A stretch of DNA of 58,096 bases. It comes from JAPLMW01 sp964619675. GTDB taxonomy: Bacteria > Planctomycetota > Phycisphaerae > Sedimentisphaerales > UBA12454. The position numbers and the translations under genes were made by a program. The notes under the pieces are model-generated. The model was not told the origin of the DNA, ran no database searches, and worked only from the letters and a program-made list of their open reading frames with translations. The stretch's first letter is position 1; every line of letters starts with the position of its first letter. Of this stretch, positions 25,425-33,552 are shown one piece after another. The stretch is taken from the NCBI GenBank assembly GCA_964619675.1, contig CAZUEO010000011.1, positions 1 to 58,096 on the forward strand, in the 5' to 3' direction.

Positions 25425-25949
25425 TTAATCTTTTATACCGAGGTCTTCTTTAGTAAGGATGCTCTCAAATTTATAGCCTGCGTTTGTGATATTTTCACCT
25501 GCTCCCTGTTTGCGGTCGATTACTGCGACAATCTTTTTTACCTTTGCCCCCGCCTCGGTAATTACCTTCGCTGCCTCAAGAACCTGCCCGCCGGTTGTTG
25601 CGATATCCTCCACGAGTAGTACGACATCGTCCTTATTTAATGCGCCTTCAATCATCTTGCCTGTGCCGTAATCCTTTTTGCTGTTGCGGATAATGACCCA
25701 TTTTTTGCCTGTCTGCATCGCAGTTGCCGCGGCAAGCGCAACACCGCCCAGCTCAGCGCCTGCGATTAAAGTAACATCGCCGGTTACATATTTCGCAAAT
25801 TCAGCGCCAAGTGCTTCTAAAATGTCAGGCTGAGTCTCAAACAAATATTTATCGAGATAATATTTGCTGCGTTTTCCGCTGCGAAGTAAAAAGTCGCCTT
25901 CGAGGTACGCAGTTTCCTTAATGCGTTTCGCAAGTTCTTGTTTGGTCAT
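25425..25949 (-). CDS. pyrE: Orotate phosphoribosyltransferase
   Basis: Makes orotidine 5'-phosphate from orotate and PRPP for pyrimidine synthesis. In this 174-residue protein the PRPP-binding motif VVLLVEDIATTGGQVLEAA is clear, and KYYLDKYLFETQP near the N-terminus fits orotate binding. It is 16 bases downstream of purB on the same strand. Confidence 0.92.
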   Translation of the reverse strand: MTKQELAKRIKETAYLEGDFLLRSGKRSKYYLDKYLFETQPDILEALGAEFAKYVTGDVTLIAGAELGGVALAAATAMQTGKKWVIIRNSKKDYGTGKMIEGALNKDDVVLLVEDIATTGGQVLEAAKVITEAGAKVKKIVAVIDRKQGAGENITNAGYKFESILTKEDLGIKD

Positions 25950-25965
25950 ATCTTACATCCGTTTT

Positions 25966-27399
25966 CTAAACTTTAAGCTCTGTCTTTTTATGGACTTTTC
26001 CGCGGTATTTTTTAATCGCCGGCTTTACGATTTTTGTTATGAATTCATCGACCTGCTGCGGTGCTCTGCCGGTGTAACAGGCCGGATTTAAGACTTTTTT
26101 GAAATCTACCTTTGCAAAAGCGCCATCTTTTTTCAGTCTTTCAATAAGGTCGTTTGACCTGCCGAATTTTTTAACCTGCAGGGCCGCGGCGTGCGAATGT
26201 ACTCTGATTTTCTCGTGGAGTTTTTGTCTGTCGCCGCCCGCCTTGACCGCCGCCATAAGGATATTTTCAGTTGCCATAAAGGGCAGCTCCGCGGCAATAT
26301 GCGCTGAGATTACATTTGGATAGACCACAAGACCGTTCGATACGTTGATGAGTATTTCAAGAATGCCGTCTGCCGCGAGAAACGCCTCAGGTATTACTAT
26401 TCGTCTGTTTGCCGAATCGTCGAGCGTTCTTTCAAGCCACTGCTCTGCCGCAGTCATTTGCGGACTTGCCGAAAGGCTTATTAAAAATCTCGCAAGCGCC
26501 GTTACCCGCTCGCAGCGCATCGGGTTGCGCTTATACGCCATTGCGCTTGAGCCTACTTGTGTTCTTTCAAAAGGCTCTTCGATTTCCTTTAAGTTCGCAA
26601 GCAGCCGAATATCGTTGCAGAATTTATGTGCCGACTGAGCTGTGCCTGCAAGCGTATTTATTACGAGCGAATCTATCTTGCGTGAATACGTCTGGCTGGC
26701 AACGACACATACTTTTTCAAAACCGAATGCCTTTGCAACCATTTTATCGAGCTGTTTGACCTTGCTGTGACTTCCGCCGAAAAGTTCGAGAAACGAGGCC
26801 TGCGTGCCGGTTGTGCCTTTTACGCCCCGCAGCGGCAAATGGCTTATACGATACTCTATTTCAGAAAGGTCGGTAACAAAATCATTACACCACAGTGCAG
26901 CGCGTTTGCCGACGGTTGTTAATTGTGCAGGCTGGAAATGCGTAAAGCCGAGTGTCGGCAGCGTGCGGTATTTTTTTGCAAAGCTGCCCAGACAGTCTAC
27001 AAGGCTTGCCAGCTTGACTGCGATAATCTGCATCGCCTTTTTCATAATTATCAAGTCTGCATTATCGCCGACGTAGCAGCTTGTCGCGCCCAGATGAATT
27101 ATCGGCGCCGCTTTCGGTGCAGCGTCGCCGAACGTGTGGATATGAGCCATCACATCGTGCCGGAATTTCTTTTCATATTGGGCAGCCCTGTCAAAATTGA
27201 TGTCGTCGAGATGTTTTGCCATCTGGCTGATTTGTGCCTGTGTGATTTTCAGACCGAGCTTCTTTTCAGCCTTTGCAAGCGCCAGCCAAAGCCTTCGCCA
27301 TGTGGAAAATTTCATTTGTTCGCTGAAAAGCTCTGACATTTCCTTCGAGGCGTTCCGCTCGACCAGCGGGCTTTTGTAAATGCTATGATTTGTTTTCAT
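25966..27399 (-). CDS. purB: Adenylosuccinate lyase
   Basis: Cleaves adenylosuccinate and SAICAR in purine synthesis. The 477-residue fumarase-superfamily protein has the signature SSAMAYKRNPMRCERV, a TLGFTHFQPAQLTTVGKR segment with a catalytic His, and HLGATSCYVGDNADL near the N-terminus. It resembles the longer, eukaryote-like type of PurB. Upstream lies one arm of a heptamer repeat array and a four-helix-bundle gene on the same strand. Confidence 0.93.
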   Translation of the reverse strand: MKTNHSIYKSPLVERNASKEMSELFSEQMKFSTWRRLWLALAKAEKKLGLKITQAQISQMAKHLDDINFDRAAQYEKKFRHDVMAHIHTFGDAAPKAAPIIHLGATSCYVGDNADLIIMKKAMQIIAVKLASLVDCLGSFAKKYRTLPTLGFTHFQPAQLTTVGKRAALWCNDFVTDLSEIEYRISHLPLRGVKGTTGTQASFLELFGGSHSKVKQLDKMVAKAFGFEKVCVVASQTYSRKIDSLVINTLAGTAQSAHKFCNDIRLLANLKEIEEPFERTQVGSSAMAYKRNPMRCERVTALARFLISLSASPQMTAAEQWLERTLDDSANRRIVIPEAFLAADGILEILINVSNGLVVYPNVISAHIAAELPFMATENILMAAVKAGGDRQKLHEKIRVHSHAAALQVKKFGRSNDLIERLKKDGAFAKVDFKKVLNPACYTGRAPQQVDEFITKIVKPAIKKYRGKVHKKTELKV

Positions 27400-27412
27400 A
27401 ATGAGTCTCTTT

Positions 27413-27469
27413 TAGCTTAAAAGTTAAAGCGAAAAACTTAAAACCAAAACGCAAAAGTCAAAACTTATT
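27413..27469 (+). repeat. Left heptamer array flanking four-helix-bundle gene 1
   Basis: A degenerate array of A-rich units (AAAGTTA, AAAACTT, AAACCAA, AAAGTCA) reading in the AAAACTC sense on the plus strand. It covers the 3' end of the minus-strand four-helix gene (stop at 27458). Its inverted partner is at 27800-27859. Confidence 0.8.
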
Positions 27470-27835
27470 TTTACCCTTCATAGTTAATATACTTGAACCC
27501 AAGATGTTTGCCAATTCTTTTGTTTCTTTCAAAAGATAGTTTAGTAACGGCCCGTTCAGCTTTTTAGCATCCCTTAATAACCCGAGCCAATACAAACTTT
27601 CATTGGCGGACTTCAGGGCATAGGTGAAAAAATTTGCAAAGTCCCTTTTGGAGCTTGCTCCCTTTGCTTCGATTATATTGGCTCCGATAGATGTGGAGGA
27701 TTTAAGCAGTTGTTTGGTAATTGTGCCGGTTGAAATATCATTTGGCAAAGTATCGATGTATTCTATCATCTTTATGGAATACTGATAGGCACGATACTTC
27801 AATTCAATTTTGGGTTTTGAGTTTTGGTTTTGCAC
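27458..27835 (-). CDS. Four-helix-bundle protein (IVP/S23-like), copy 1
   Basis: A 125-residue helical protein of the family found in 23S rRNA intervening sequences (S23/IVP) and related to Avd of diversity-generating retroelements. KYRAYQYSIKMIEYIDTLP, then LLKSSTSIGANIIEAKGASSKRDFANFFTYALKSANES, are the family pattern (S-I-x-A-N-I-x-E). No rRNA, reverse transcriptase or variable repeat is nearby. The first codons (MQNQNSKPK) lie in a heptamer array and the stop lies in an oppositely oriented array, so the gene fills the space between inverted arrays. Function unknown. Confidence 0.85.
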   Translation of the reverse strand: MQNQNSKPKIELKYRAYQYSIKMIEYIDTLPNDISTGTITKQLLKSSTSIGANIIEAKGASSKRDFANFFTYALKSANESLYWLGLLRDAKKLNGPLLNYLLKETKELANILGSSILTMKGKNKF

Positions 27836-27859
27836 TTTGGGCTTTAAGTTTTAAGTTTT
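27800..27859 (-). repeat. Right heptamer array flanking four-helix-bundle gene 1
   Basis: T-rich units (TTTTGGG, TTTTGAG, TTTTGGT, TTTAAGT) that are the reverse-complement type of the left array. It contains the start codon and first roughly ten codons of the four-helix gene and reaches the end of the neighbouring aldo/keto reductase gene (stop at 27844). Confidence 0.8.
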
Positions 27860-28812
27860 CTATCTCTTTCTTTCAGCAGCGCTTCAATCTCCTTTATATC
27901 GTCTTCGGACAGCGTTATATCCGCCGCAGGGGCGGTCTCTTTAATCTGGCCAGGCCTTCTTGCCCCTGCAATCGCAGCGGTAACTTCAGGCCTTCGCAGT
28001 GTCCAGGCTATCGCAAGCTGGGCGACTGTGTGCCCGTTTCGTTTTGCGATAAATTCCAGCTCTTCAACTGTTTTGATATTGATTTCCAGCCGCGGCATCT
28101 TGTAATCCGAGCTCATTTGCCGAACGTCGTCGGCAGGCAGAGCAGCGGCAGATTCGATTGTAAATTTGCCCGTAAGCATACCCTTGTAAAGCGGGCTGTA
28201 AACTATTACGCCTATATCATGCTCTGCGCAGAAGGGCAGGAATTCATCTTCGATATCGCGCCTGAGCATACTGTATGGCGGCTGAAGCGAAGTAAGCGGA
28301 TGAATCTTCATTACCCGCTTCATTTGTTCGATAGTGAAATTGGATACGCCGAGATAACGGACTTTGCCTGCCTTGACGCATTTTGCCATTGCGCCGTAGC
28401 CTTCTTCGATATCCTCGTCTGGAGCGCCCCAGTGCATCTGGTAAAGGTCAATAACGTCAGCGCCGAGCCGTTTCAGTGAGGTATCGCATTCTGCGAAAAT
28501 GCTTTTTTCCTTAAGACAGCTTATTTTTTCCTTTTTCTCGTTCCACAGCAGGCTGCACTTGGTTGCGACGAGAGGTTTTTGTGAGGTCTGCTTAAGTGCT
28601 TTGCCGATAATTTCCTCGCTGTGTCCGCAGCCGTAAATAGGCGCTGTATCCAGCCAGTTAACGCCCGTCTCGAGCGATTCGAGAATGGCCTTTATAGAGT
28701 CATTATCATCCTGCGGCCCCCAGCCGAACTGCCACGGCCCGCCGATTGCCCACGTGCCGAGCCCGACCTTTGTTATCTCGAGCTCCGAATTGCCAAGTCT
28801 TGCCTTTTTCAT
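27844..28812 (-). CDS. Aldo/keto reductase
   Basis: An NADPH-dependent oxidoreductase with a TIM-barrel fold, 322 residues. The family signature LDTAPIYGCGHSEEIIGKAL carries the catalytic Asp and Tyr. The catalytic Lys is in VATKCSLLW and the His in DLYQMHWGAP. IAGARRPGQIKE near the C-terminus binds the cofactor. The substrate is unknown. Its last codons overlap a heptamer repeat array (NRKLKT tail), so the C-terminus seems shaped by the repeat. Confidence 0.93.
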   Translation of the reverse strand: MKKARLGNSELEITKVGLGTWAIGGPWQFGWGPQDDNDSIKAILESLETGVNWLDTAPIYGCGHSEEIIGKALKQTSQKPLVATKCSLLWNEKKEKISCLKEKSIFAECDTSLKRLGADVIDLYQMHWGAPDEDIEEGYGAMAKCVKAGKVRYLGVSNFTIEQMKRVMKIHPLTSLQPPYSMLRRDIEDEFLPFCAEHDIGVIVYSPLYKGMLTGKFTIESAAALPADDVRQMSSDYKMPRLEINIKTVEELEFIAKRNGHTVAQLAIAWTLRRPEVTAAIAGARRPGQIKETAPAADITLSEDDIKEIEALLKERDRKLKT

Positions 28813-28902
28813 TTCTTATGTCCGAATCACACCGACCAGATTATCACAACGCATCTTTTTTGGCAATTGCAAATGGCCTCTTAATTTGTTATAAGGCGAT
28901 AT

Positions 28903-30019
28903 ATGGAAACAGCCGAACTTAAGCAGAAAATCGACGATTTGCGGGCCCGGATTACAAGAATCCGGGACTGGCTTTGACGTTGCAGCCAAGCAGGCCGAGA
29001 GACAAGAGCTCGAGCAGCAGATGTCCCGCCCGGGCTTTTGGGACAGTCCCGATGCTGCAAAGGCGGTTGTTTCAAAGCTCAGCGCGTTAAAGACACTCAT
29101 TGAGCCGGTAATCGCAGCAGAGTCGGATGCTGCGAATCTTTCAGAGCTTTTTAATATGGCCGTCGACGAAAATGACGGCCAGGTGCTGGCGGAAGTTGAA
29201 AGAGACCTCAGTGAGCTCGAGAAAAAATGCGCTCAGATAGAGCTTACCGGCCTGCTCAGCGGGCCTGACGATATGAAGAGCTGTTTTTTCAGCATTCACG
29301 CAGGCGCAGGCGGGACGGAAAGTTGCGACTGGGCGAATATGCTTTTGAGAATGTACACGCGGTACTTTCAGCAGAATAAATTCAATTATGACCAGCTGGA
29401 TTTAACGCCCGGCGAGGAAGCGGGCCTGCGTTCGATTACGCTCAAGGTAACAGGCCCATTTGCCTACGGCAAGCTTTCCTGCGAAACAGGAGTGCATCGG
29501 CTTGTCCGCATCAGCCCCTTTGACGCCAACAAAAGAAGGCATACGAGCTTTGCAGCCGTTGACTGCCTGCCTGAGTCCGAGGATGTTGATATTGAGATAA
29601 ATGAAGAGGATTTGCGAATAGATTATTATCGTGCCGGCGGCGCAGGCGGCCAGCACGTCAACAAAACAAGCTCTGCGGTACGGATTACGCACGCTCCCAC
29701 GGGCATTGTAGTCCAGTGCCAAAACGACCGCTCCCAGCATCGCAACAAGGCGGAAGCAATGAAAATGCTCAAAAGCAGGCTGTATATGTTGGAGCAGCAG
29801 AAGCGCGACGCCGAGATTGCCAAAATCTACGGTGCCAAGGGCGAAATCGCCTGGGGCAGCCAGATTAGAAGTTACGTACTTCAGCCTTACCAGCTCGTTA
29901 AGGACCATCGCACTGATTTCCAGACGGGCAATGTCGATGCCGTCCTCGATGGCGATATTGAAAATTTTATTGATAGTTATCTGCAATACAGAGCGGAGAA
30001 AAAACATAAAAAAGTATAA
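28903..30019 (+). CDS. prfB: Peptide chain release factor 2 (with +1 frameshift)
   Basis: RF2 ends translation at UGA and UAA. The gene starts at ATG 28903 and reads 24 codons to CTT (28972-28974), then an in-frame TGA. Reading continues in the +1 frame from GAC (28976) to 30019, giving about 372 residues. The RF2 tripeptide SPF (in RISPFDANK) and GGQ (in AGGAGGQHVNKTSS) are present. Low RF2 favours the frameshift, an autoregulation known for prfB. A ribosome-like AAGGCG precedes the start. The stop codon lies inside a 30-base repeat. Confidence 0.96.
28972..28978 (+). promoter_or_regulatory. Programmed +1 frameshift site of prfB
   Basis: CTT TGA C is the universal RF2 slippery site. The preceding codons CGG GAC TGG contain a G-rich stretch that may act as the internal Shine-Dalgarno-like stimulator, though it is weaker than the usual AGGGGG. 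Confidence 0.9.
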
Positions 30020-30148
30020 TTAACCCCCTGACCTGTGCAGGGGAATGTCCCGCCTTGCGGGATTTTTTTCTTTGCCTGTGCAGGGGGAAACGCCCTGCCT
30101 TGCAGGGTGCAGGGAAAATATAATTAACCCCCTGACCTGTGCAGGGGA
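30015..30148 (+). repeat. 30-base perfect direct repeat with GC hairpins between
   Basis: The 30 bases at 30015-30044 recur exactly at 30119-30148. Between them are a TCCCGC/GCGGGA hairpin with a T run and a CCCTGC/GCAGGG hairpin. The first copy includes the prfB stop codon. Confidence 0.9.
30048..30069 (+). terminator. prfB intrinsic terminator
   Basis: TCCCGC, loop CTT, GCGGGA, then TTTTTTT. It begins 29 bases after the prfB stop. Confidence 0.85.
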
Positions 30149-30153
30149 TTTGT

Positions 30154-30199
30154 CATTCCCGTGAAATGGCATAAGCCATCCCATAGGGAACGGGAATCC
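30154..30199 (+). repeat. CATTCCCGT-type palindromic element
   Basis: Outer arms ATTCCCGT (30155-30162) and ACGGGAAT (30190-30197) enclose ATGGC/GCCAT (30166-30178). It resembles the widespread small CATTCCCG...CGGGAATCC palindromes of many bacterial genomes. Confidence 0.7.
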
Positions 30200-30316
30200 A
30201 TATAACGAAAATAAAAGTGAAGAACGAAGGATGAAAAATCAAAATTTAAAAATAGGTAACAAAGCTGGAAAGAAATAAATGGCATCCCTAGATTTTCCCC
30301 AGGAGCATCGTAATTT

Positions 30317-31489
30317 ATGAAGATAGAGTATGAGTTTTTAACGGCAGATATTGCTGATGTGCTTAAATTGTTAAATGAATTTCTAAAACGCATTTCTCTG
30401 GTTGCATTGTCCCGCGATGAAGTTGATATGGTCGATCTCCGAAAAAAGTGCATAGGAACTAACGATAGCAGATATAGTGATATTGTTAAACGAATAAATA
30501 GATGGGGAATTAAAGAGGAGGAAAGCAAATACTATGAATTATTAAATGATGTTATTGGCAGAATTGCTTCTTGCTATCCAATGTTTCAAATCTATGAACC
30601 TATTCAATTGCTGTTGTTCAACAAATTATTAGAAGGATGGGGCAAGGAGATAAAAACCAAATTTACTAAAGAAAAAATAGAAATATTTTTTTTGCAACCA
30701 TACAAGATGCTCATAAGTGGCTGTATTCCGGAATCGGCGGTATATTTGTACGATTTAATTACTGAATCTCAAAATTTATATGTAAAGCTGAAATCTGCAG
30801 GTTCTAAGAAATTTCTAAATGAAGGGGTAAGTCGACGTTTATTCATGTTAAAAGCAACTGTCGATAGTATTTCTAGAATATATAATAAGCGTCGCATAAA
30901 GTGTTTAGATGATAATGAAAATACAATTTTATCGCAGGATATTAATTTATTCTATGCCAATGTATATGCTATCTTGGATTGCTTAGCTTTTGTATTCGCA
31001 TATGAATATCCTGGTTATAAAATTGTTATACGCAAGGATATAGGGCTTTTTAATAAAAAGTTTTACCCAAAGATAAATGGTCTGAATGAGAAGCTAAGCC
31101 TTGCGAAATTAAAACCTTGGTATGATGAAATTGTTAAGCTAAGAGATCCAATAGCCCACCGAATTCCGCTGTATTTCCCTGAAATTTATAAGAAAGAAGA
31201 TGCTCGCAAGATAAAAGAGATTAGGGACGAATATTCTAAAAGCTTTAATGCTGTATTTATGAATAGGAGAGCGTTAACTAATGATGAAAACGATCAAATA
31301 AATAAGCTGCGTGAGAAGAGACAAAAAGCGGAATCAAATATAAACGTTTTTTCAGGTTGTTTTTTGCATTCTTATGAAGAAAGTGAGGAAAATTATCATC
31401 TATCACGCTTAACACTTGATTTGGGGATATTATATTGCTTGTTAGATAAATCATTTGAATATCTCTGTGAACTCTGTGGCAAAAAATAA
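30317..31489 (+). CDS. Unknown protein with HEPN-like R-x4-H motif
   Basis: A 390-residue, helix-rich, AT-rich gene I do not recognise. Near residues 272-285 it has LRDPIAHRIPLYFPE, where R-D-P-I-A-H fits the R-x4-H motif of HEPN-fold ribonucleases. No signal peptide or membrane span. The last residues (LCELCGKK) are encoded by a CTCTGTG-type repeat array that continues past the stop. No clear partner gene. HEPN proteins are often RNA-cleaving toxins or defence effectors, so such a role is possible here, but the motif alone is weak evidence. Confidence 0.55.
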   Translation: MKIEYEFLTADIADVLKLLNEFLKRISLVALSRDEVDMVDLRKKCIGTNDSRYSDIVKRINRWGIKEEESKYYELLNDVIGRIASCYPMFQIYEPIQLLLFNKLLEGWGKEIKTKFTKEKIEIFFLQPYKMLISGCIPESAVYLYDLITESQNLYVKLKSAGSKKFLNEGVSRRLFMLKATVDSISRIYNKRRIKCLDDNENTILSQDINLFYANVYAILDCLAFVFAYEYPGYKIVIRKDIGLFNKKFYPKINGLNEKLSLAKLKPWYDEIVKLRDPIAHRIPLYFPEIYKKEDARKIKEIRDEYSKSFNAVFMNRRALTNDENDQINKLREKRQKAESNINVFSGCFLHSYEESEENYHLSRLTLDLGILYCLLDKSFEYLCELCGKK

Positions 31490-32028
31490 ACCTGCGTTCA
31501 TTCGTGACAAAAAATCCGTGAAATCCGTGAAATCCGCGGTTAAGAATTTTCATCTAAAATCCTCAATTAAAAATCCCTCCGTCTCTATGCTTGTATGCAG
31601 TATACTGTAATGCAGCATAGTGTGAAAAAGCTCTCCTCATTTTTACTTGATAATTATCAAGCATTTTTTTGTAGTTTAATTTTGAGTTTTGAATTTTGGT
31701 TTTGGGCTTTTAGCTTTAACTTTTCAGTTTTTCTTTATTGAAAGTTCGAAGTTCAGCGTTCGATGTTCGAAGTTAAATCTTCAATCTTAAATTTTAATTC
31801 AAAATTTCCCCTCTTGCTAAAACCTCTTTTTTGGTTAAAATAGCCACAAAGACTCAAAGGCACAAAAAAATGATATTAATATATAATTAAAAAACTTCGT
31901 GTCTTAGTGCCTTAGTGGCTAATAATAAATTCCGTGAAATCTGTTTAATCCATTGTTAAAATAGAAAACTGTTATTTTTAAGCTGATAACTGATAACCGA
32001 TAACTGCGTTTCTGACACAGGAGTAATT
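31465..32028 (+). repeat. Composite repeat block upstream of pepA
   Basis: About 560 bases with no credible gene. In order: CTCTGTG units; GTGAAATCC nonamers (31515-31540); a CTCCGTCTC segment; the palindrome CTTGATAATTATCAAG (31646-31661); a TTTTGAG heptamer array (31675-31735); GTTCGA units (31744-31775); the long dyad at 31841-31921; more CCGTGAAATC; and CTGATAACTGATAACCG units (31982-32006). A minus-strand open frame here is just translated repeat. Confidence 0.8.
31841..31921 (+). repeat. Long TAGCCAC...GTGGCTA dyad, copy 1
   Basis: TAGCCACAAAGACTCAAAGG at the left and a CTTAGTGCCTTAGTGGCTA right end form inverted arms about 26 bases long around an AT-rich centre. A second copy is at 40554-40625. 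Confidence 0.8.
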
Positions 32029-33552
32029 ATGCCGAAACAAATTATTAAAATAGATGTAAAGGCGGCGAAGGCCGATATTGCAAAATTAAAGGCCGATGTA
32101 GCTGCAATCGGGATTTTCAGTGATGTTAAGAAGAGCTCTTTTATCGATGGTCTTGATAAAAAGCTCGGCGGCGCGATAGGGCGGCTGAAAAAAATAGGCG
32201 ATTTTAAAGCCGCCCCAGGCAGCAGTATTTTTATTTATACGCACGGCAAAATTGCCGCTGAAAGGCTCTTGCTTATAGGCTTGGGCGAGAAGAAAAAGGC
32301 GACTGCCGATACCTTCAGACAGGCAGCTGCAAAGGCCGCTTTTGAAGCGGTAAACGTAAAGGCTAAAAGTCTCGCTGTTTTGCTGCACGGTGAAACTGCG
32401 AGAATTGCCCTTGAAAAGCTCGGCCAGGCAATCGCCGAGGGCATTCATTTTGGCGGGTACAGGTATGATGAGTTTGTTACGCAGCAGGAGGATGGCAGGA
32501 GCAAATCTCTTTCTGCTGTAATTGTCGATGAGAATATGACGAATGTCAGGAAGCTCGCCAGTGGCGTTAAGGTTGGGCAGGTTATCGGCAGGGCGCAAAA
32601 TTATGCAAGAACGCTCGGCAATCGGCCTGCGAATGTATTGTATCCCGACCGGTTTGCCGCTGAGGCGAGAAAAATCGCCGCATCTGTGCCGCGCCTTAGC
32701 TGCACGGTTCTCGATGAAAAGAAGCTTGCCGCCAGGAAAATGGGCGGCATTTTGTCGGTAGGCCGGGGTTCGGTTCATAAGCCGCGTATGATAATTCTCA
32801 AATACACTCCGCCCCGCAAAAAAGCAGGGCCGCTCGCGCTCGTCGGCAAGGCGATAACGTTTGATGCAGGCGGGATAAGTTTAAAGCCCGCTCATGATAT
32901 GCACGAGATGAAAATGGATATGACAGGCGGCGCTGCGGTGCTTATGGCGATGGAGGTAATAGCGAGGTTAAAACTGCCTGTTGAAGTTTACGGCATAATA
33001 TGTGCTGCGGAGAATAAACCTGACGGTGCAAGCTACCTGCCAGGCGATATTATTACCACTTCCAGCGGCAAAACGGTTGAGGTATTAAACACCGATGCCG
33101 AGGGCAGGCTGGTTTTATGTGACGGCCTGCAGCAGGCAAGGCTGTTGAAATGCAAGACTGTTATCGACCTTGCAACGCTTACGGGCGCCTGCATTGTCGC
33201 GCTGGGCAAGCACAAGGCGGGCCTTTTCAGCAATGATGAAAAACTTGCCCAAAAGCTCAAAAAAGCGGCGCAGGATAGCGGCGAGCCGCTCTGGCAGCTT
33301 CCTTATGAGCAGGAGTATATCGAGGAGATAAAGGGTAAAATTGCGGATTTGAAGAATATCGGCTCGAAATGGGGCGGTGCCTGCACGGCAGCGGCCTTTC
33401 TCGGCGAATTTACCGCAGGCCTCGTATGGGCGCATCTCGATATCGCTCCGAAGATGGACGCCTCCGAGCCGATGAAAAAATACGCCCAGGACGGCTCAAT
33501 CGGTTTTGGCGTAAGGCTGCTTGGCAGTTTCCTGATGAATGAGGTGATTTAA
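32029..33552 (+). CDS. pepA: Leucyl (cytosol) aminopeptidase
   Basis: A two-metal M17 aminopeptidase that removes N-terminal residues from peptides; 507 residues. The C-terminal catalytic domain shows VGKAITFDAGGISLKPA, MKMDMTGGAAV and the signature NTDAEGRLVLCDGLQ with metal ligands Asp and Glu. The N-terminal macro-like domain is more divergent. Its stop overlaps the folE ATG by one base. Repeat blocks lie on both sides of the pepA-folE-queD group. Confidence 0.95.
   Translation: MPKQIIKIDVKAAKADIAKLKADVAAIGIFSDVKKSSFIDGLDKKLGGAIGRLKKIGDFKAAPGSSIFIYTHGKIAAERLLLIGLGEKKKATADTFRQAAAKAAFEAVNVKAKSLAVLLHGETARIALEKLGQAIAEGIHFGGYRYDEFVTQQEDGRSKSLSAVIVDENMTNVRKLASGVKVGQVIGRAQNYARTLGNRPANVLYPDRFAAEARKIAASVPRLSCTVLDEKKLAARKMGGILSVGRGSVHKPRMIILKYTPPRKKAGPLALVGKAITFDAGGISLKPAHDMHEMKMDMTGGAAVLMAMEVIARLKLPVEVYGIICAAENKPDGASYLPGDIITTSSGKTVEVLNTDAEGRLVLCDGLQQARLLKCKTVIDLATLTGACIVALGKHKAGLFSNDEKLAQKLKKAAQDSGEPLWQLPYEQEYIEEIKGKIADLKNIGSKWGGACTAAAFLGEFTAGLVWAHLDIAPKMDASEPMKKYAQDGSIGFGVRLLGSFLMNEVI

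Noticed and set aside
27413..27859. CRISPR array or diversity-generating retroelement
   Set aside because: The units are 7 bases without spacers, and no cas gene, reverse transcriptase or template/variable repeat is present. The four-helix protein alone is not enough to call an Avd system.
28903..29020. Frameshift error or pseudogene at the start of prfB
   Set aside because: The UGA sits in the conserved CTTTGAC site and the +1 frame continues with normal RF2 sequence, so it is programmed.
31278..31553. Minus-strand frame antisense to the end of the HEPN-like gene
   Set aside because: Its start (KILNRGFHGFHGFF) is translated repeat DNA and the rest is antisense to a better gene.
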